This document shows positions 21,485 through 32,300 of a stretch of DNA of 64,000 nt, in pieces (the first letter of the stretch is position 1; each line of letters starts with the position of its first letter). Both the position numbers and the translations under genes were made by a program. The notes beneath the pieces were generated by a model. It ran no database searches. It had not been told where the DNA came from and saw nothing but the letters and a program-made list of their open reading frames with translations. This stretch comes from Hexactinellida sp. DTS-2022 (lineage: Eukaryota > Porifera > Hexactinellida), in assembly GCA_028753945.1 (NCBI GenBank), contig JAPNXP010000007.1, positions 682,001 through 746,000 on the forward strand. The letters are read 5' to 3'.

Positions 21485-23579
21485 ATGTCAATGTACGGAA
21501 ATACACAAACTAACTCCTTAGATTTCGGTCAATCAGGGGGGATCAATAAACAAAGAAAAATACCGTTTGGTTTTGGACAAACATTTGAAACACCAGAAGA
21601 TGATTACTCAGGTATGAATATTTATTCGCGACCTTCAATTGAGAAGGAACAATACCAATATTACAACCAACACAACTCGTTATCAGATCCTTCATTCTTT
21701 GGATCAGTGCCAAATAATGCTATGGGTAAGTACCTGTTTATTATGAACATCCTTATATGTAGACGGTCTATTTCTAGACGGTCTATAAAAGCCCTTACAA
21801 ATAAGCCAAAAATTTGTAGACCGTCTATAAATTCTGTAGACCAAAAGCCCTGCCGTCTATGGGTAATACTAATGTATACGTAAGAAAACCTGTTCTAGAA
21901 ATAGACGGTCTCATATAAGTTATTTCGTTTATTATATACAGTTTGAGAATAATAATAATGGCATTTTATTGTATTGATTTACAGTAGACACTCGTTAGTA
22001 CGAACACCAGGGGACTGTCAAATTGTGTATTCCTTATCCGGAATTCGTATTAACCATGTTATTTGTGTTGAAAATACTTTGAAGGGGACTGAAATAGTGT
22101 ACTTATAACCGTGTTTGTAAATTTGTATTAACGAGGTTCTACTGTAGTTTTTCTAATGGCATGTTATTACGAACACGGATATGGCGAAATATAAGTTGAG
22201 CACCAAGTTTTAATTCCCCTAGCCTATACAAATGCATGCAAGTGACTCCGGTTAATACGAACACATTTCAACGGTCCCCTGGTGTTCCATCTAACGAGAT
22301 TCTACTGTATTTGTAGATATTATTATGTACAACTTCTTTTCCCTATTCATTGTTCCATTTTATTGTATTTGCATAATGTGAACTTATCTTGATTCAAGTA
22401 CCATTGAAGTTAAATTTATCTTTAACTCTGTCTATATTTCTTTGTTTTATATACACAAACAACAACAAATATAATATATGTTTATGCTTCAATAGTTATG
22501 TAACTTCCTAAGGGGAGTTATCACATATATTGGAAAAATGAATGTATCACAAATATAATTGAATGATATTTTGCAATATTACAGACCCCAAATATAATAA
22601 TTTTGTCTTGTATAAGTTAGGATTATCCAAGTTATATTATAAATTGAGTTTTCCAAACTATCACTAAATGTATTTACATTCTACTCTTGTTAGGAACACC
22701 AGGGGACCGTCGTGATATAATATTAACCGGAGTCACTTGCATGCATTTGTATAATCTAGGGAATTAAACCTTGTACTCCTTGACCGATTTCCCCTTATCC
22801 GTGTTCCTATTAACGAGAGTCTACTGTATATTTCTTAATTAGATCAATAGGTTTGCTTATTGGCAAAATAGGTTTTTTCCTTGGTTCCAAGCGAACTTTT
22901 AATTATTAATTAATTGAATACCTATTTTGCGCTTATTTTGTGATGAAATCACTATTACATTTGATTGAGACTTTAGCTGATATTAACTTTGATATCTATA
23001 TTTATTCGATATTAATAGTTATTACAGGTATACAAGTGTGTTTATTGTAAAATTACGGAATTATTAATTAATGCACCATAGATTGAGACCAAGGGAACTT
23101 TCATTAATTATAAGCGGGCTTTGGGGGATAATTAATTAACCAATGTGTGACAGACCATCCTTTTTGTGTTACAAAATGGTTAAAAATATAAACATGATAT
23201 ATAGAGGGGGTCTAATTTTTGGGGATTTTGGGTTATACGTACTATAACGATTGATCAGCCTCTACGTATAATCGATCTAACAATCTTATACTAACTCTCT
23301 ATGTCTATACAGTAGAGCCTGCTCACGATTTCAAAGCCTTTTCAATACTAACTTCACCGGTTAATACAAATTCCGGATAAGGCGAACACATATTGACGGT
23401 CCCCTAATGTTCGTACTAACGAGGTTCTACTACGTATAATTACATTACAATATAATCCTATACTAATTCCCTATCTCTCCAGGTAACAACACAATGCTTC
23501 CTCCTTTGATAAACTCCGCTACGAACACAGGCAGCTCTATAAACAGATTATCTCACACAGGCCTAATGTCCAGACCACC

Positions 23580-23639
<60 letters not shown>

Positions 23640-25663
23640 GAACATAGGGGGCTCTCACAACGCGTTCTCAATGCCCCAGGTCTCTCCTGGCTCCGCTATA
23701 ATCGGGAGTCCGAGCAGAGGAAGTGGCGTGTTGATGGGAGGGACACACGGATCTGGTCCGGGCATGATTGGGATGGGGATGTCTGTTAGCAAACCGAATA
23801 TGAGATTAGGGGGCGTGGGGATATCGCAGCCTGGTAACTTCCCTGGAGGTAAGGAATGTAAGGAATCTCCGCTTAATAGAGCCACCGGTTAATAGATTTC
23901 TCCGGTTAATGGGGTAAAAATTTCACATGATTTATAGAACGGAATGACAGTTTGGCTTAAAATATTTTCGGTTAATAGATTTCTCCGCTTAATCGGGTCA
24001 AAGTAACCTGGTCCCGAGGTGACTCTATTAAGCGGAGTCGACTTATGATACATTATATGCGAAGCACAATTCACGTGTTATAAGAACTTAATTATTTCCC
24101 GATGTGCTTTTATTTATATGGTGATAAATACGCGTGTTGGGTATTGTAAGCTTATGTTTATTTTTATTGAAAATCTATCGAATATATATATATACGAGCC
24201 CTTCGGTCTCAGTCGCTTTGCGACAGATCGGTGCTACGCACCTCAAGTTAACGGCCGCTGTGCGGCCTTACTCCTCACACTTTCTACCATGGAAATGGTA
24301 GAAAGGGGCGTTATGATTTTGAATTTTTTATTAATTTGTTTACCTATTTGTGTAAACAACAACAACAACAACAAATACTCATATTAGAATTTTATAAATG
24401 CGAAAATCGTGTTCATCATCTTGTTTACCTATTATAACCCGTTGAAAGCTAACTTCTAGGTTGATTTTGAATTTTCATTAATTTGTTTACCTATTTTGTG
24501 TAAACAACAACAAATATTCATATGAGAAATTTTTAAACGCGAAAATCGTGTTCAGCATACTTGTTTACCTATAATACTCGTTGAAAGCTAACTTCTAGGT
24601 TGATTTTGAATTTTCATTAATTTGTTTACCTATTTTGTGTAGACAACAACAAAAAATATTCATATGAGAAATTTTAAACGCGAAATTCGTGTTCAGCATA
24701 CTTGTTTACCTATAATACTCGTTGAAAGCTAACTTCTAGGTTGATTTTGAATTTTCATTAATTTGTTTACCTATTTTGTGTAGACAACAACAACAAATAT
24801 TCATATGAGAAATTTTTAAACGCGAAATTCGTGTTCAGCATACTTGTTTACCTATAATATCCGTTGAAAGCTAACTTCTAGGTTGATTTTGAATTTTCAT
24901 TAATTTGTTTACCTATTTTGTGTAAACAACAACAAATATTCATATGAGAAATTTTTAAACGCGAAATTCGTGTTCAGCATACTTGTTTACCTATAATACT
25001 CGTTGAAAGCTAACTTCTAGGTTGATTTTGAATTTTCATTAATTTGTTTACCTATTTTGTGTAGACAACAACAAAAAATATTCATATGAGAAATTTTAAA
25101 CGCGAAATTCGTGTTCAGCATACTTGTTTACCTATAATACTCGTTGAAAGCTAACTTCTAGGTTGATTTTGAATTTTCATTAATTTGTTTACCTATTTTG
25201 TGTAGACAACAACAACAAATATTCATATGAGAAATTTTTAAACGCGAAATTCGTGTTCAGCATACTTGTTTACCTATAATATCCGTTGAAAGCTAACTTC
25301 TAGGTTGATTTTGAATTTTCATTAATTTGTTTACCTATTTTGTGTAAACAACAACAACAAATATTCATATGAGAAATTTTTAAACGCGAAATTCGTGTTC
25401 AGCATACTTGTTTACCTATAATACCCGTTGAAAGCTAACTTCTAGGTTGATTTTGAATTTTCATTAATTTGTTTACCTATTTTGTGTAGACAACAACAAC
25501 AAATATTCATATGAGAAATTTTTTAACGCGAAATTCGTGTTCAGCATACTTGTTTACCTATTATAACATTTGTTTACCTATTATAACATTTGAAAGTTAG
25601 TTTATATCTCAATATTAATTGCGGTTTCTATTCCCCCAATCACTTTAATACAATCCGGACAAA

Positions 25664-25699
<36 letters not shown>

Positions 25700-28059
25700 A
25701 CAATCGAGATTTAATAATATAGATAGTCAGGTCTGCTTTTATGAACAAGATTTCGTCTGCTTATTATGAAGATTTATTATTATGAACAAGCCCTATGGTC
25801 CCAATTTAACAATTTACATAGGGTTTGTATTAAGTCGAGTTCGCTTATTATGAAGTCTCTCTATGATGAACACAATTTTTGGTCCCATTGAATGTTCATA
25901 ATAAAAGAACCTGACTGTATATACATATGGTACAGTCGACTCCGCTTAATAGAGTCACCTCGGGACCAGGTTGCTTTGACCCGATTAAGCGGAGAAATCT
26001 ATTAACCGGTGGCTCTATTAAGTGGAATCAACTGTAGTTAATACAAACTTATAATCGTTATTCACCAGGCACAATTCACGTGTTATAAAAAGTTAATCAT
26101 TTCCCAATGTGCTTTTTTTCTACTTATTTATTGTAGGTCTCTCCAGCATAGATTCCACGTCTCCGAATATTGATATTTCAGATTTCCCGACTTTGAGAGG
26201 AATGGGATTAAGAAGAGACATTCCTCAGTCTCTCCCTAACAACCAATCCTTACAGTTCCCACACAACCCAAGTTCCCAAATGGGATTCCATAACCAGCAC
26301 CAAATGCACTCCGTACAAACGCCACAGGTAATTATACTAGGGCACTCTAATTGGTAGAGCAAATTCATTTTCTCGTTAGTACGTACTTGATTATTACATA
26401 AATCCGGTTAATATATTACCTACATTGTTTCGGTCAAAGACATTTAATACATTGAAATACAGACTCATACAGTAGACTCGTGAATAGGAACACCAGGTCG
26501 AAATATGTTCGTATTATCTGGAATTCGTGTTAATCGGAGTCACTAGCATGCACTTGTATAGGCTAGGGTAATTAAATCTTATACTCCTTAACCAATTTTC
26601 GCCTTATCCGTGTTCCTATTAATGGAAGTCTACTGTAAATGATTTCTAATAAGTGAATAAGTGGAATCAATTTAACAGTCCCCCTGGTGTTCATATTAAC
26701 GAGAGTCTACTATACTTGATTAGTACGAAATTCCGATTAATACACATACAGTAGAACCTTGTTCGCTTTATCCGGAGTTCGTATTAACCGGAGTAATACC
26801 CATTGAATAGCCATTGTAGGGACCATATTTTGTGGAACTGTTTGTTCTTCTTATCCGTAAATTCGTATTAACCGTGTTCGTACTAACGAAGTTCTACTGT
26901 ACTTCTTTTAAACATGAGTTAATTACTGATATGAAGACTAATTTAACAATCCCTTGTATTCGTAGTAGTTTTTATACTTTAATAATTCCTGATATAGAAT
27001 ACAGTCCCCTGGTGTTCGTATTAACTATAGTTGCTAGAATATTCTAGAACATTCCTTTGTCCCTAGGTCCCAGAGCCAGTAGCGGAGTTCCAGATGCATC
27101 ACGAGGACTTCCCTGCTCTCCCCGGTCTCAACACGGACGCTAATCACGAACAGCAAAACTCCGTTCATTCCATCTCTAATTCCAACCCCGCGAACACTGT
27201 TATAACACCAGGACCAGTTACCTACCAAACCAAACTTAACACAAACCTTACTACCGCATCAACTAACTTCTCAACAGTAGCCAGTACTCAGTTAAACTCC
27301 AATAGTGACACTAGAAACACGTTACACTACGATTTAGCTCCTGGGTCTGGTAAGGACCGAATAATTACTATTCCAACACCAATTGGGCCGCCGAATAAAT
27401 CTACGAAAGACCGCGTGCAAGATGGAGTGTCTATGGTTTCCATTCCAGAAGGCATGGTCCGTAACCAGTTTGGTATGTTCGGACTTTTGACATTCATTAG
27501 AGCAGCAGAAACAGACAATAAGCTAGTCTCGCTCGCTTTAGGTAGCGACTTAACTACTCTAGGGTTAAACCTTAATTCCCCGGAAAGTCTGTTCGCTTCA
27601 TTTTCAAGTCCTTGGTCGGATACACCAGCCAGGCCACAGGATATCGATTATCACGTTCCGCAGGAATATATTATAAATCTGCGAATTCGCGATAAACTTG
27701 CACCTATAAGGCTTAATAAATATGGGGACGAATTATTGTTCTATCTATACTATAATAACGGTAATGATATATTACAAATGTACGCAAATTATGAGCTACA
27801 AACGCGAAATTGGAGATACCATAAAGACGAAAAAGTTTGGATAATGAAAGCACAAGGAATAGATCCTATAACGAGATCGCATGTACATGAACAAGGCACC
27901 TATGCAGTATTTGATGTAAAGCAATTCAAAAAGGTACATAGAGAAATGACAATTGAATACAGTAAACTAGAAGAAAGGCATTATTCAAATATGAATATTC
28001 CACCACACAATAACAATAACAACAATATGTACACATATCCTAAACCAGATTTGAATTAG
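21485..28059 (+). CDS. CNOT2: CCR4-NOT complex subunit 2
   Basis: Four exons: 21485-21725, 23483-23848, 26137-26327 and 27067-28059, all with GT-AG junctions in compatible phases, giving 596 residues. CNOT2 is a scaffold subunit of the CCR4-NOT deadenylase, which shortens mRNA poly(A) tails. Exon 1 encodes a disordered N-terminus; exon 2 a poly-Gln tract (~residues 113-132) and a Gly/Met-rich stretch; exon 3 the SPNIDISDFPTL motif; exon 4 the HHEDFPALPG motif, then the conserved PxGMVxxQFGMxGLLTFIRAAE segment and the C-terminal NOT box (DWRYHKEE-like RNWRYHKDEKVW, near the end). The C-terminus is Asn-rich. Introns 1-3 are crowded with MITEs, and intron 2 contains a 1.5-kb composite repeat. 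A TATAAATA lies at 21452-21459 and an AATAAA at 28101. Confidence 0.92.
21752..21919. mobile_element. N-family MITE (TAGACGGTCTA type)
   Basis: CTTATATGTAGACGGTCTAT at left and TAGACGGTCTCATATAAG at right. Inner words AAATTTGTAGACCGTCTAT and ATAAAAGCCC are shared with 45088-45256. Lies 26 bp after the CNOT2 exon 1 donor. Confidence 0.75.
21980..22146. mobile_element. C/D-type MITE
   Basis: TACAGTAGACACTCGTTAGT at left, ACGAGGTTCTACTGTA at right, in CNOT2 intron 1. It mixes the C and D words. Confidence 0.75.
22158..22309. mobile_element. D-family MITE
   Basis: GTTATTACGAACACGGATAT at left (terminus decayed), CGAGATTCTACTGTA at right, in CNOT2 intron 1, 12 bp from the previous element. Confidence 0.7.
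22675..22828. mobile_element. D-family MITE
   Basis: TACATTCTACTCTTGTTAGG at left, AACGAGAGTCTACTGTA at right; interior GGAACACCAGGGGACCGTCG. CNOT2 intron 1. Confidence 0.75.
23308..23432. mobile_element. C-family MITE, internally deleted
   Basis: TACAGTAGAGCCTGCTCACG at left, CTAACGAGGTTCTACTACGTA at right (last bases decayed). It lies 50 bp before CNOT2 exon 2. Confidence 0.65.
23580..23639 (+). repeat. CAA microsatellite coding poly-Gln
   Basis: An almost pure run of about twenty CAA codons ending in CAG within CNOT2 exon 2. The purity suggests recent expansion. Shorter runs occur at 40978-41000, 48726-48746 and 57489-57510. Confidence 0.9.
23861..24045. mobile_element. B-family MITE next to a splice donor
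   Basis: Starts about 12 bp after the CNOT2 exon 2 donor with AATCTCCGCTTAATAGAGCC and ends CTATTAAGCGGAGTCGACTTA. Termini are partly decayed. Confidence 0.75.
24192..25725 (+). mobile_element. Composite element T, copy 1 (hairpin string, 140-bp array, microsatellite)
   Basis: Lies in CNOT2 intron 2. The 5' end is a row of small GC-rich hairpins, mostly with 3-nt loops: 24196-24210, 24212-24224 (GTCGC-TTT-GCGAC), 24230-24242 (GGTGC-TAC-GCACC) and 24253-24267 (GGCCGC-TGT-GCGGCC), plus an AT-richer one at 24281-24304. Then come about nine ~140-bp tandem units (24313-25585), two short CCTATTATAACATTTG repeats, a GCGGTTTCTATTCCCCC block, an (AC)n run at 25666-25694 and the end AATCGAGATTTAATAATATA. 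A shorter inverted copy is at 38120-38845, so the boundaries come from comparison. The layout recalls Helentron-associated elements, but classification is open. Confidence 0.75.
24313..25585 (+). repeat. ~140-bp tandem array with trimeric higher-order repeat
   Basis: Unit starts (TTGATTTTGAATTTTCATTA) at 24461, 24600, 24741, 24883, 25022, 25163, 25305 and 25447, with a diverged first unit at about 24313. Spacings run 139, 141, 142, 139, 141, 142, 142. The variants between GTGT and ATATTC repeat in the same order (AAACAACAACA, AGACAACAACAAAAA, AGACAACAACAACA), so three units form a 422-bp higher-order repeat that was duplicated. Confidence 0.9.
25724..25919. mobile_element. E-family MITE abutting element T
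   Basis: Left end TAGTCAGGTCTGCTTTTATG joins directly to the end of element T; right end AAGAACCTGACTGTA. CNOT2 intron 2. Confidence 0.8.
25931..26036. mobile_element. B-family MITE, short form
   Basis: TACAGTCGACTCCGCTTAAT at left, AAGTGGAATCAACTGTA at right, 106 bp, in CNOT2 intron 2 close to exon 3. Confidence 0.85.
26468..26637. mobile_element. D-family MITE
   Basis: TACAGTAGACTCGTGAATAG at left, ATGGAAGTCTACTGTA at right, in CNOT2 intron 3. A half copy follows at about 26640-26716. Confidence 0.8.
26747..26901. mobile_element. C-family MITE
   Basis: TACAGTAGAACCTTGTTCGC at left, CTAACGAAGTTCTACTGTA at right, in CNOT2 intron 3. Confidence 0.8.
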
Positions 28060-28100
28060 ACCAGCTTGTTATTAGGAATGGAAAAGACTAATCACTGTTA

Positions 28101-28106
28101 AATAAA
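28101..28106 (+). terminator. Poly(A) signal of CNOT2
   Basis: AATAAA 41 bp after the CNOT2 stop codon. Confidence 0.5.
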
Positions 28107-28404
28107 TCCAATCCTCTACTCACACTATATTCTATAACTCTAATTATCATTGATAAAACAGAGTTTTACTCTTTTTATGTCTTGTGTCCTTAGCTCTCTT
28201 CTGGTGTCAATACTGCTTTATCAAACGAGTTGAATGTTGTTGGTTCAATATTATTATTATTATTATTATTGTTAGGTATTATTGTGGACAATTATTAAGA
28301 CGTTCGGTTTGAGGAAATTGCACACATTTAATATGAAACAATTTCAGTTTATACCCGAGTCGGAAAATACAGTATCCACTGTATAATTATTGAAGGAACT
28401 TATT

Positions 28405-28545
28405 ATATGTCTGCCAACACCTTTTCTAGTGTAATTCTCAGGAACTGGTAAGGTAATTTTCAACATAAAAAATTCACCCTTGTGATTCGGGTTTAAATTA
28501 AAAAGGTGTTAACCGAAATCAATGCTATGCCGAAATATAATTAAA
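28405..28545. repeat. K-family inverted repeat (CCAACACCTTTT ends)
   Basis: CTGCCAACACCTTTTCTAG at left and AAAAAGGTGTTAACCGAAAT at right. Related pieces occur at 8735-8765, 10868-10885, 44018-44036, 48484-48610, 53305-53425 and 63136-63238, several with TTGCAAGTGGC or CTGGCTTCGTAAAG inside. Confidence 0.5.
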
Positions 28546-28696
28546 TCTTTAATTAAATTATATTTTCTCGAATATTATAGTATAGCCATTTCATTTGTTA
28601 GTTAATTCGATAGAAATAAGCTTTTACTTCTAAACAAAATCGTAAATCAAGGTCCCTATAATTTCTATATTTGGAGATCCCAAAAATCTCGATAAT

Positions 28697-28859
28697 CCCT
28701 AGTTCAGCTATTCCCAACCATTTTCAACCTTTTACAACCGTGGACCCCTATAAAAATATTATTCATTATGTGGACTGTGGACTCCTCCCATTGTCCGTAA
28801 TACTAATACATCTTGTGGACTCCACCCAGATTGGGAACCACTGCTCTTTTTCCCTAGTT
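28697..28859. mobile_element. hAT-like element, relative of 8509-8622
   Basis: Body 28705-28843 starts CAGCTATTCCCAACC and ends ATTGGGAACCACTG, with AACCGTGGACCCC inside. CCCTAGTT is found at 28697-28704 and again at 28852-28859, but the right copy is displaced by 8 bp (CTCTTTTT lies between), so the duplication is imperfectly placed. Confidence 0.7.
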
Positions 28860-29053
28860 AGTTAATGTCCCAAACTGTTCTATGAAAAGCTTGTACTGTA
28901 ATTGGTTAGATCCGTCGTTTTAAATGTACACATTTTGTCTAAATATACGACCAAACATTATCTTTACAATTTCGTAAATTCTACTAATGTATTAGAACTC
29001 GTTTAATACATATCTGGAGGTATTTTCGTCTAAATTTAACTATAATCTGCTAA

Positions 29054-29206
29054 TACAGTAGAACCTCGGTAGTACGAACACAGGTTAATTAAAATACAAA
29101 TACTATTTCAGTTCCATTCAAAGCATTTCCAAACGAATTACATCGGTTAATACGAATTCTGGATAAGGCGAACACATTTTGACAGTCCCCTGGTGTTTCT
29201 ACTGTA
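29054..29206. mobile_element. C-family MITE
   Basis: TACAGTAGAACCTCGGTAGT at left, TGGTGTTTCTACTGTA at right, upstream of the STKLD1-like gene. Confidence 0.8.
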
Positions 29207-29215
29207 TTATACAAT

Positions 29216-29358
29216 TACAGTGGATGCCGGTTATAAGAATATCGTTGGGAACTATTATATAATGTTCTTATAACCGACATAAATTATATAGGGTATATGG
29301 CAACCGTTTCCAATGTAATGTTCTTATAACCGGATTCTTATATCCGGTATCTACTGTA
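29216..29358. mobile_element. A-family MITE ending 38 bp before a start codon
   Basis: TACAGTGGATGCCGGTTATA at left, CCGGTATCTACTGTA at right. The STKLD1-like ATG is at 29397, so this element must contribute to its promoter or leader unless an unseen upstream exon exists. Confidence 0.8.
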
Positions 29359-29396
29359 GACTACCTAACTGACTCCCTATAATATCTATTTATAGA

Positions 29397-32300
29397 ATGC
29401 TCAAATACAGAGCTGTATCGCACTTGGACGGTTCCAGCGCTTATAAGGTGCAAGAGCGGGGAACTAACAAACAGTATATTTTGCGTAGAATCGAAGTTGG
29501 AGACCAGAGTATAGCGGACACAGCTAATAAGCAGTTTAATGACGTCATAAGTAACTGTATTGGTAATACACGGGTTGCCAAGTATATAGAATGCTTTATA
29601 AATTTCAGCAAACTCGAATCTGCTTTATATCTATGCTTAATCGGGGAATTGTTTCCAATGGGAAGTTTAAAATGTTTGCTTTCAGAACGCAAAGAGAGTA
29701 TTATTTCTATTGGAGAAGTAATGAAGTGGTACGGGCAGTTATTGGAAGGAATGGAAGAGTTTCACAGGGAAAATAGAATGCATAGGAGAGTTAGCAGTTC
29801 TAATGTGTTCGTCAGGGATACCGGATTGGTACTTGGGTATGTTGGTTTGCAGATAGAAGAAGGTAATACTATTATTTATAATATTCTGCTTAGATACCAA
29901 AGTTAACTATAGTAATGCTTATTATCTAGGTATTTTATTTTTATATATTTTGGAAAATATAGTACTTTGATTAGTTGTTTGCATCTCTAGGAATTAATTT
30001 CTTTGTTAATTTAAACATTTTTATCAATGTTTCAAATTCTTAGGTTTTATCCGCATTATTTCATCAAGTTTTGGTCTTAATTCCCAAAACCAATATTTGG
30101 CTGTTATTCAGTCTATGTATGAATTAGAAATTTAATAATTCGTGTTTGACAAAGTAAATATATTGACATCTGTAGGTATTTAGTAAGATTTTTTAGTTAA
30201 AATATTAGGATTTTATGAGATTAGTTAGCATTGGTAAAATAGACTTATTTATTTATGAATATTATTTACTTTTTATGTTTTTAGACTTTTTCTGATATTC
30301 TCGGTATATTTCAGTTAACAGATAATTAGCTAGACTATTTATTTGTATTTATTTAATAGGTGATATAAGAAGGGAATTCAAATCAATTATTCCTCCTAAC
30401 TACCATAACGCACCCAAGAATGCTAACAGAGAACTTACTTCAAGTTTCGATATTTGGTGTTTGGGTATTCTCCTATTGGAGATTTGTGCAAACTCGTTTG
30501 ATGGTTTGAGTGAGTTAGAATCTCAGCTGTGTGGAAATAGCGATGAACAAATAGCTTTGGAAATACAGAAACTTATGGATTCCATTGAGAATATTTACGG
30601 CAAAGAATTGGTTAATGTACGTAGTACCAATTGCGGAGTAGATTAGTATTAGCATAGTTTACATAAAGTAGATAGTTTTTGAGTTATGGCTCAATTTAGG
30701 AAATATACATTTACCTGGCAACCGAGGAATGTCAACATTCCATTTATAATTTCGATATATTTCATTCAACAAGTTATGGACATCCTCAAGTTCCAATTTT
30801 GAACATTTATAACGCGTTTAACTATGTTAAAAGCAGGCTATAAAAACACGATAATTCCCACGAAAAATAGCGATTACGTAATCAATTGGTGATATATCAC
30901 AATTCTAAAGGGTGTTATGTATGCCTTGATATCATGTTCCTAACTTCCTATACAATTATAATGCATTTCTCAGGTCTGTCATTACTAGCTATTGAGATAA
31001 AGATAAGTCACCTATTTATCAATGGCCTTTAAGTAATCCATGGTTCGGAGTAGTAGTAAGGCCTTATATAACGAAGGTCACGCATCCACCAACCACTAAA
31101 AGATAGTGCTTCCAAGTTACCATGCGACAGCACAGGTGTAATTTTAGATTTTTTGTTGTTGTTCGTTGTTGATTATTTGTTGTTTGTTTATTCGATTTTT
31201 TTTGTTTTTTTGTCTAAGACTCTAAGTCACTATACTATATATGTTCTTGAATCTACTTATTATTGCATTCCACCCACCCCGATATGTAACTACCCTATTC
31301 CTACAGGTAATATCTGAATGCCTACAGCTGAGCTCTGCCGACAGATGTTCCATAGCACATCTCTGTTCTCTCACATTCACACAGGACTGTCTCTCTATAA
31401 TCTCCTCTCCTCTCCTTACCCGTATCAGGTCACAGGAGCTTATTAATCTCCCTGCTACACCTAATGCACCTTTTGCCATACACACTGTAGTACAGTATAT
31501 GAGGGATAATTGTACCATTCGTCAATGCCAGTTAATGGGTATAGAAATGATGCTTATTTGTGTGAATGAAAATAGTGAGGTATTGAATAACTCGGATAAG
31601 AGGTTTATACGCTCTGTTATTGAAGAATATTCTGGAATAATAATGTTCGAATTGGCTTTTGTTAAATTGTTAGTTTCTAGCTTAAGATATTCTCAAGATG
31701 ATTCTATGGAGGTATTCTTAACCCATTCGTATATTAATATTGTGGCTACCATAGCTATGCGACAGACAGGTTAGTAGTAGTATATATATTTACTTACTTA
31801 CGTATACAGTCAACTCCGCTTAATAGAGTCACATCGGGACCAGGTTACTTTGACCCGATTAAGCGGAGAAATATTAACCGAAATTATTTTAAGCCAAAAT
31901 GTAACTCTGTCCTATAAATCCTGTGAAATTTTGACCCAATTAAGCGGATAAATCTATTAACCGGTGGCTCTATTAAGTGAGTCAACTGTAGTTAACTATA
32001 GATAGCTATACAGTAGATGTCGGATATAAGCACACCGGTTATAAGAACATATCGGATATAAGAACACTGTGTTGAAAAACTGTTGCCATATACCCTATAT
32101 AATTTATGTCGGTTTTAAGAACATACCGGTTATAAGCACACTATATGCAATTCCCGACGATGTGCTTATAACCTATAACCGACATCCGACACCCACTGTA
32201 TAGGCTATACATAGTATAACTTTAGTATTATCGGACTATGGATAACATTATTATTTGTAGATCCAACAGAGCTGTTTGGCATATGCTGTGTGTATCTCCT

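Noticed and set aside
24313-25585. CRISPR-like regular repeats
   Set aside because: Units are contiguous ~140-bp tandem copies without unique spacers, in an intron of an animal gene.
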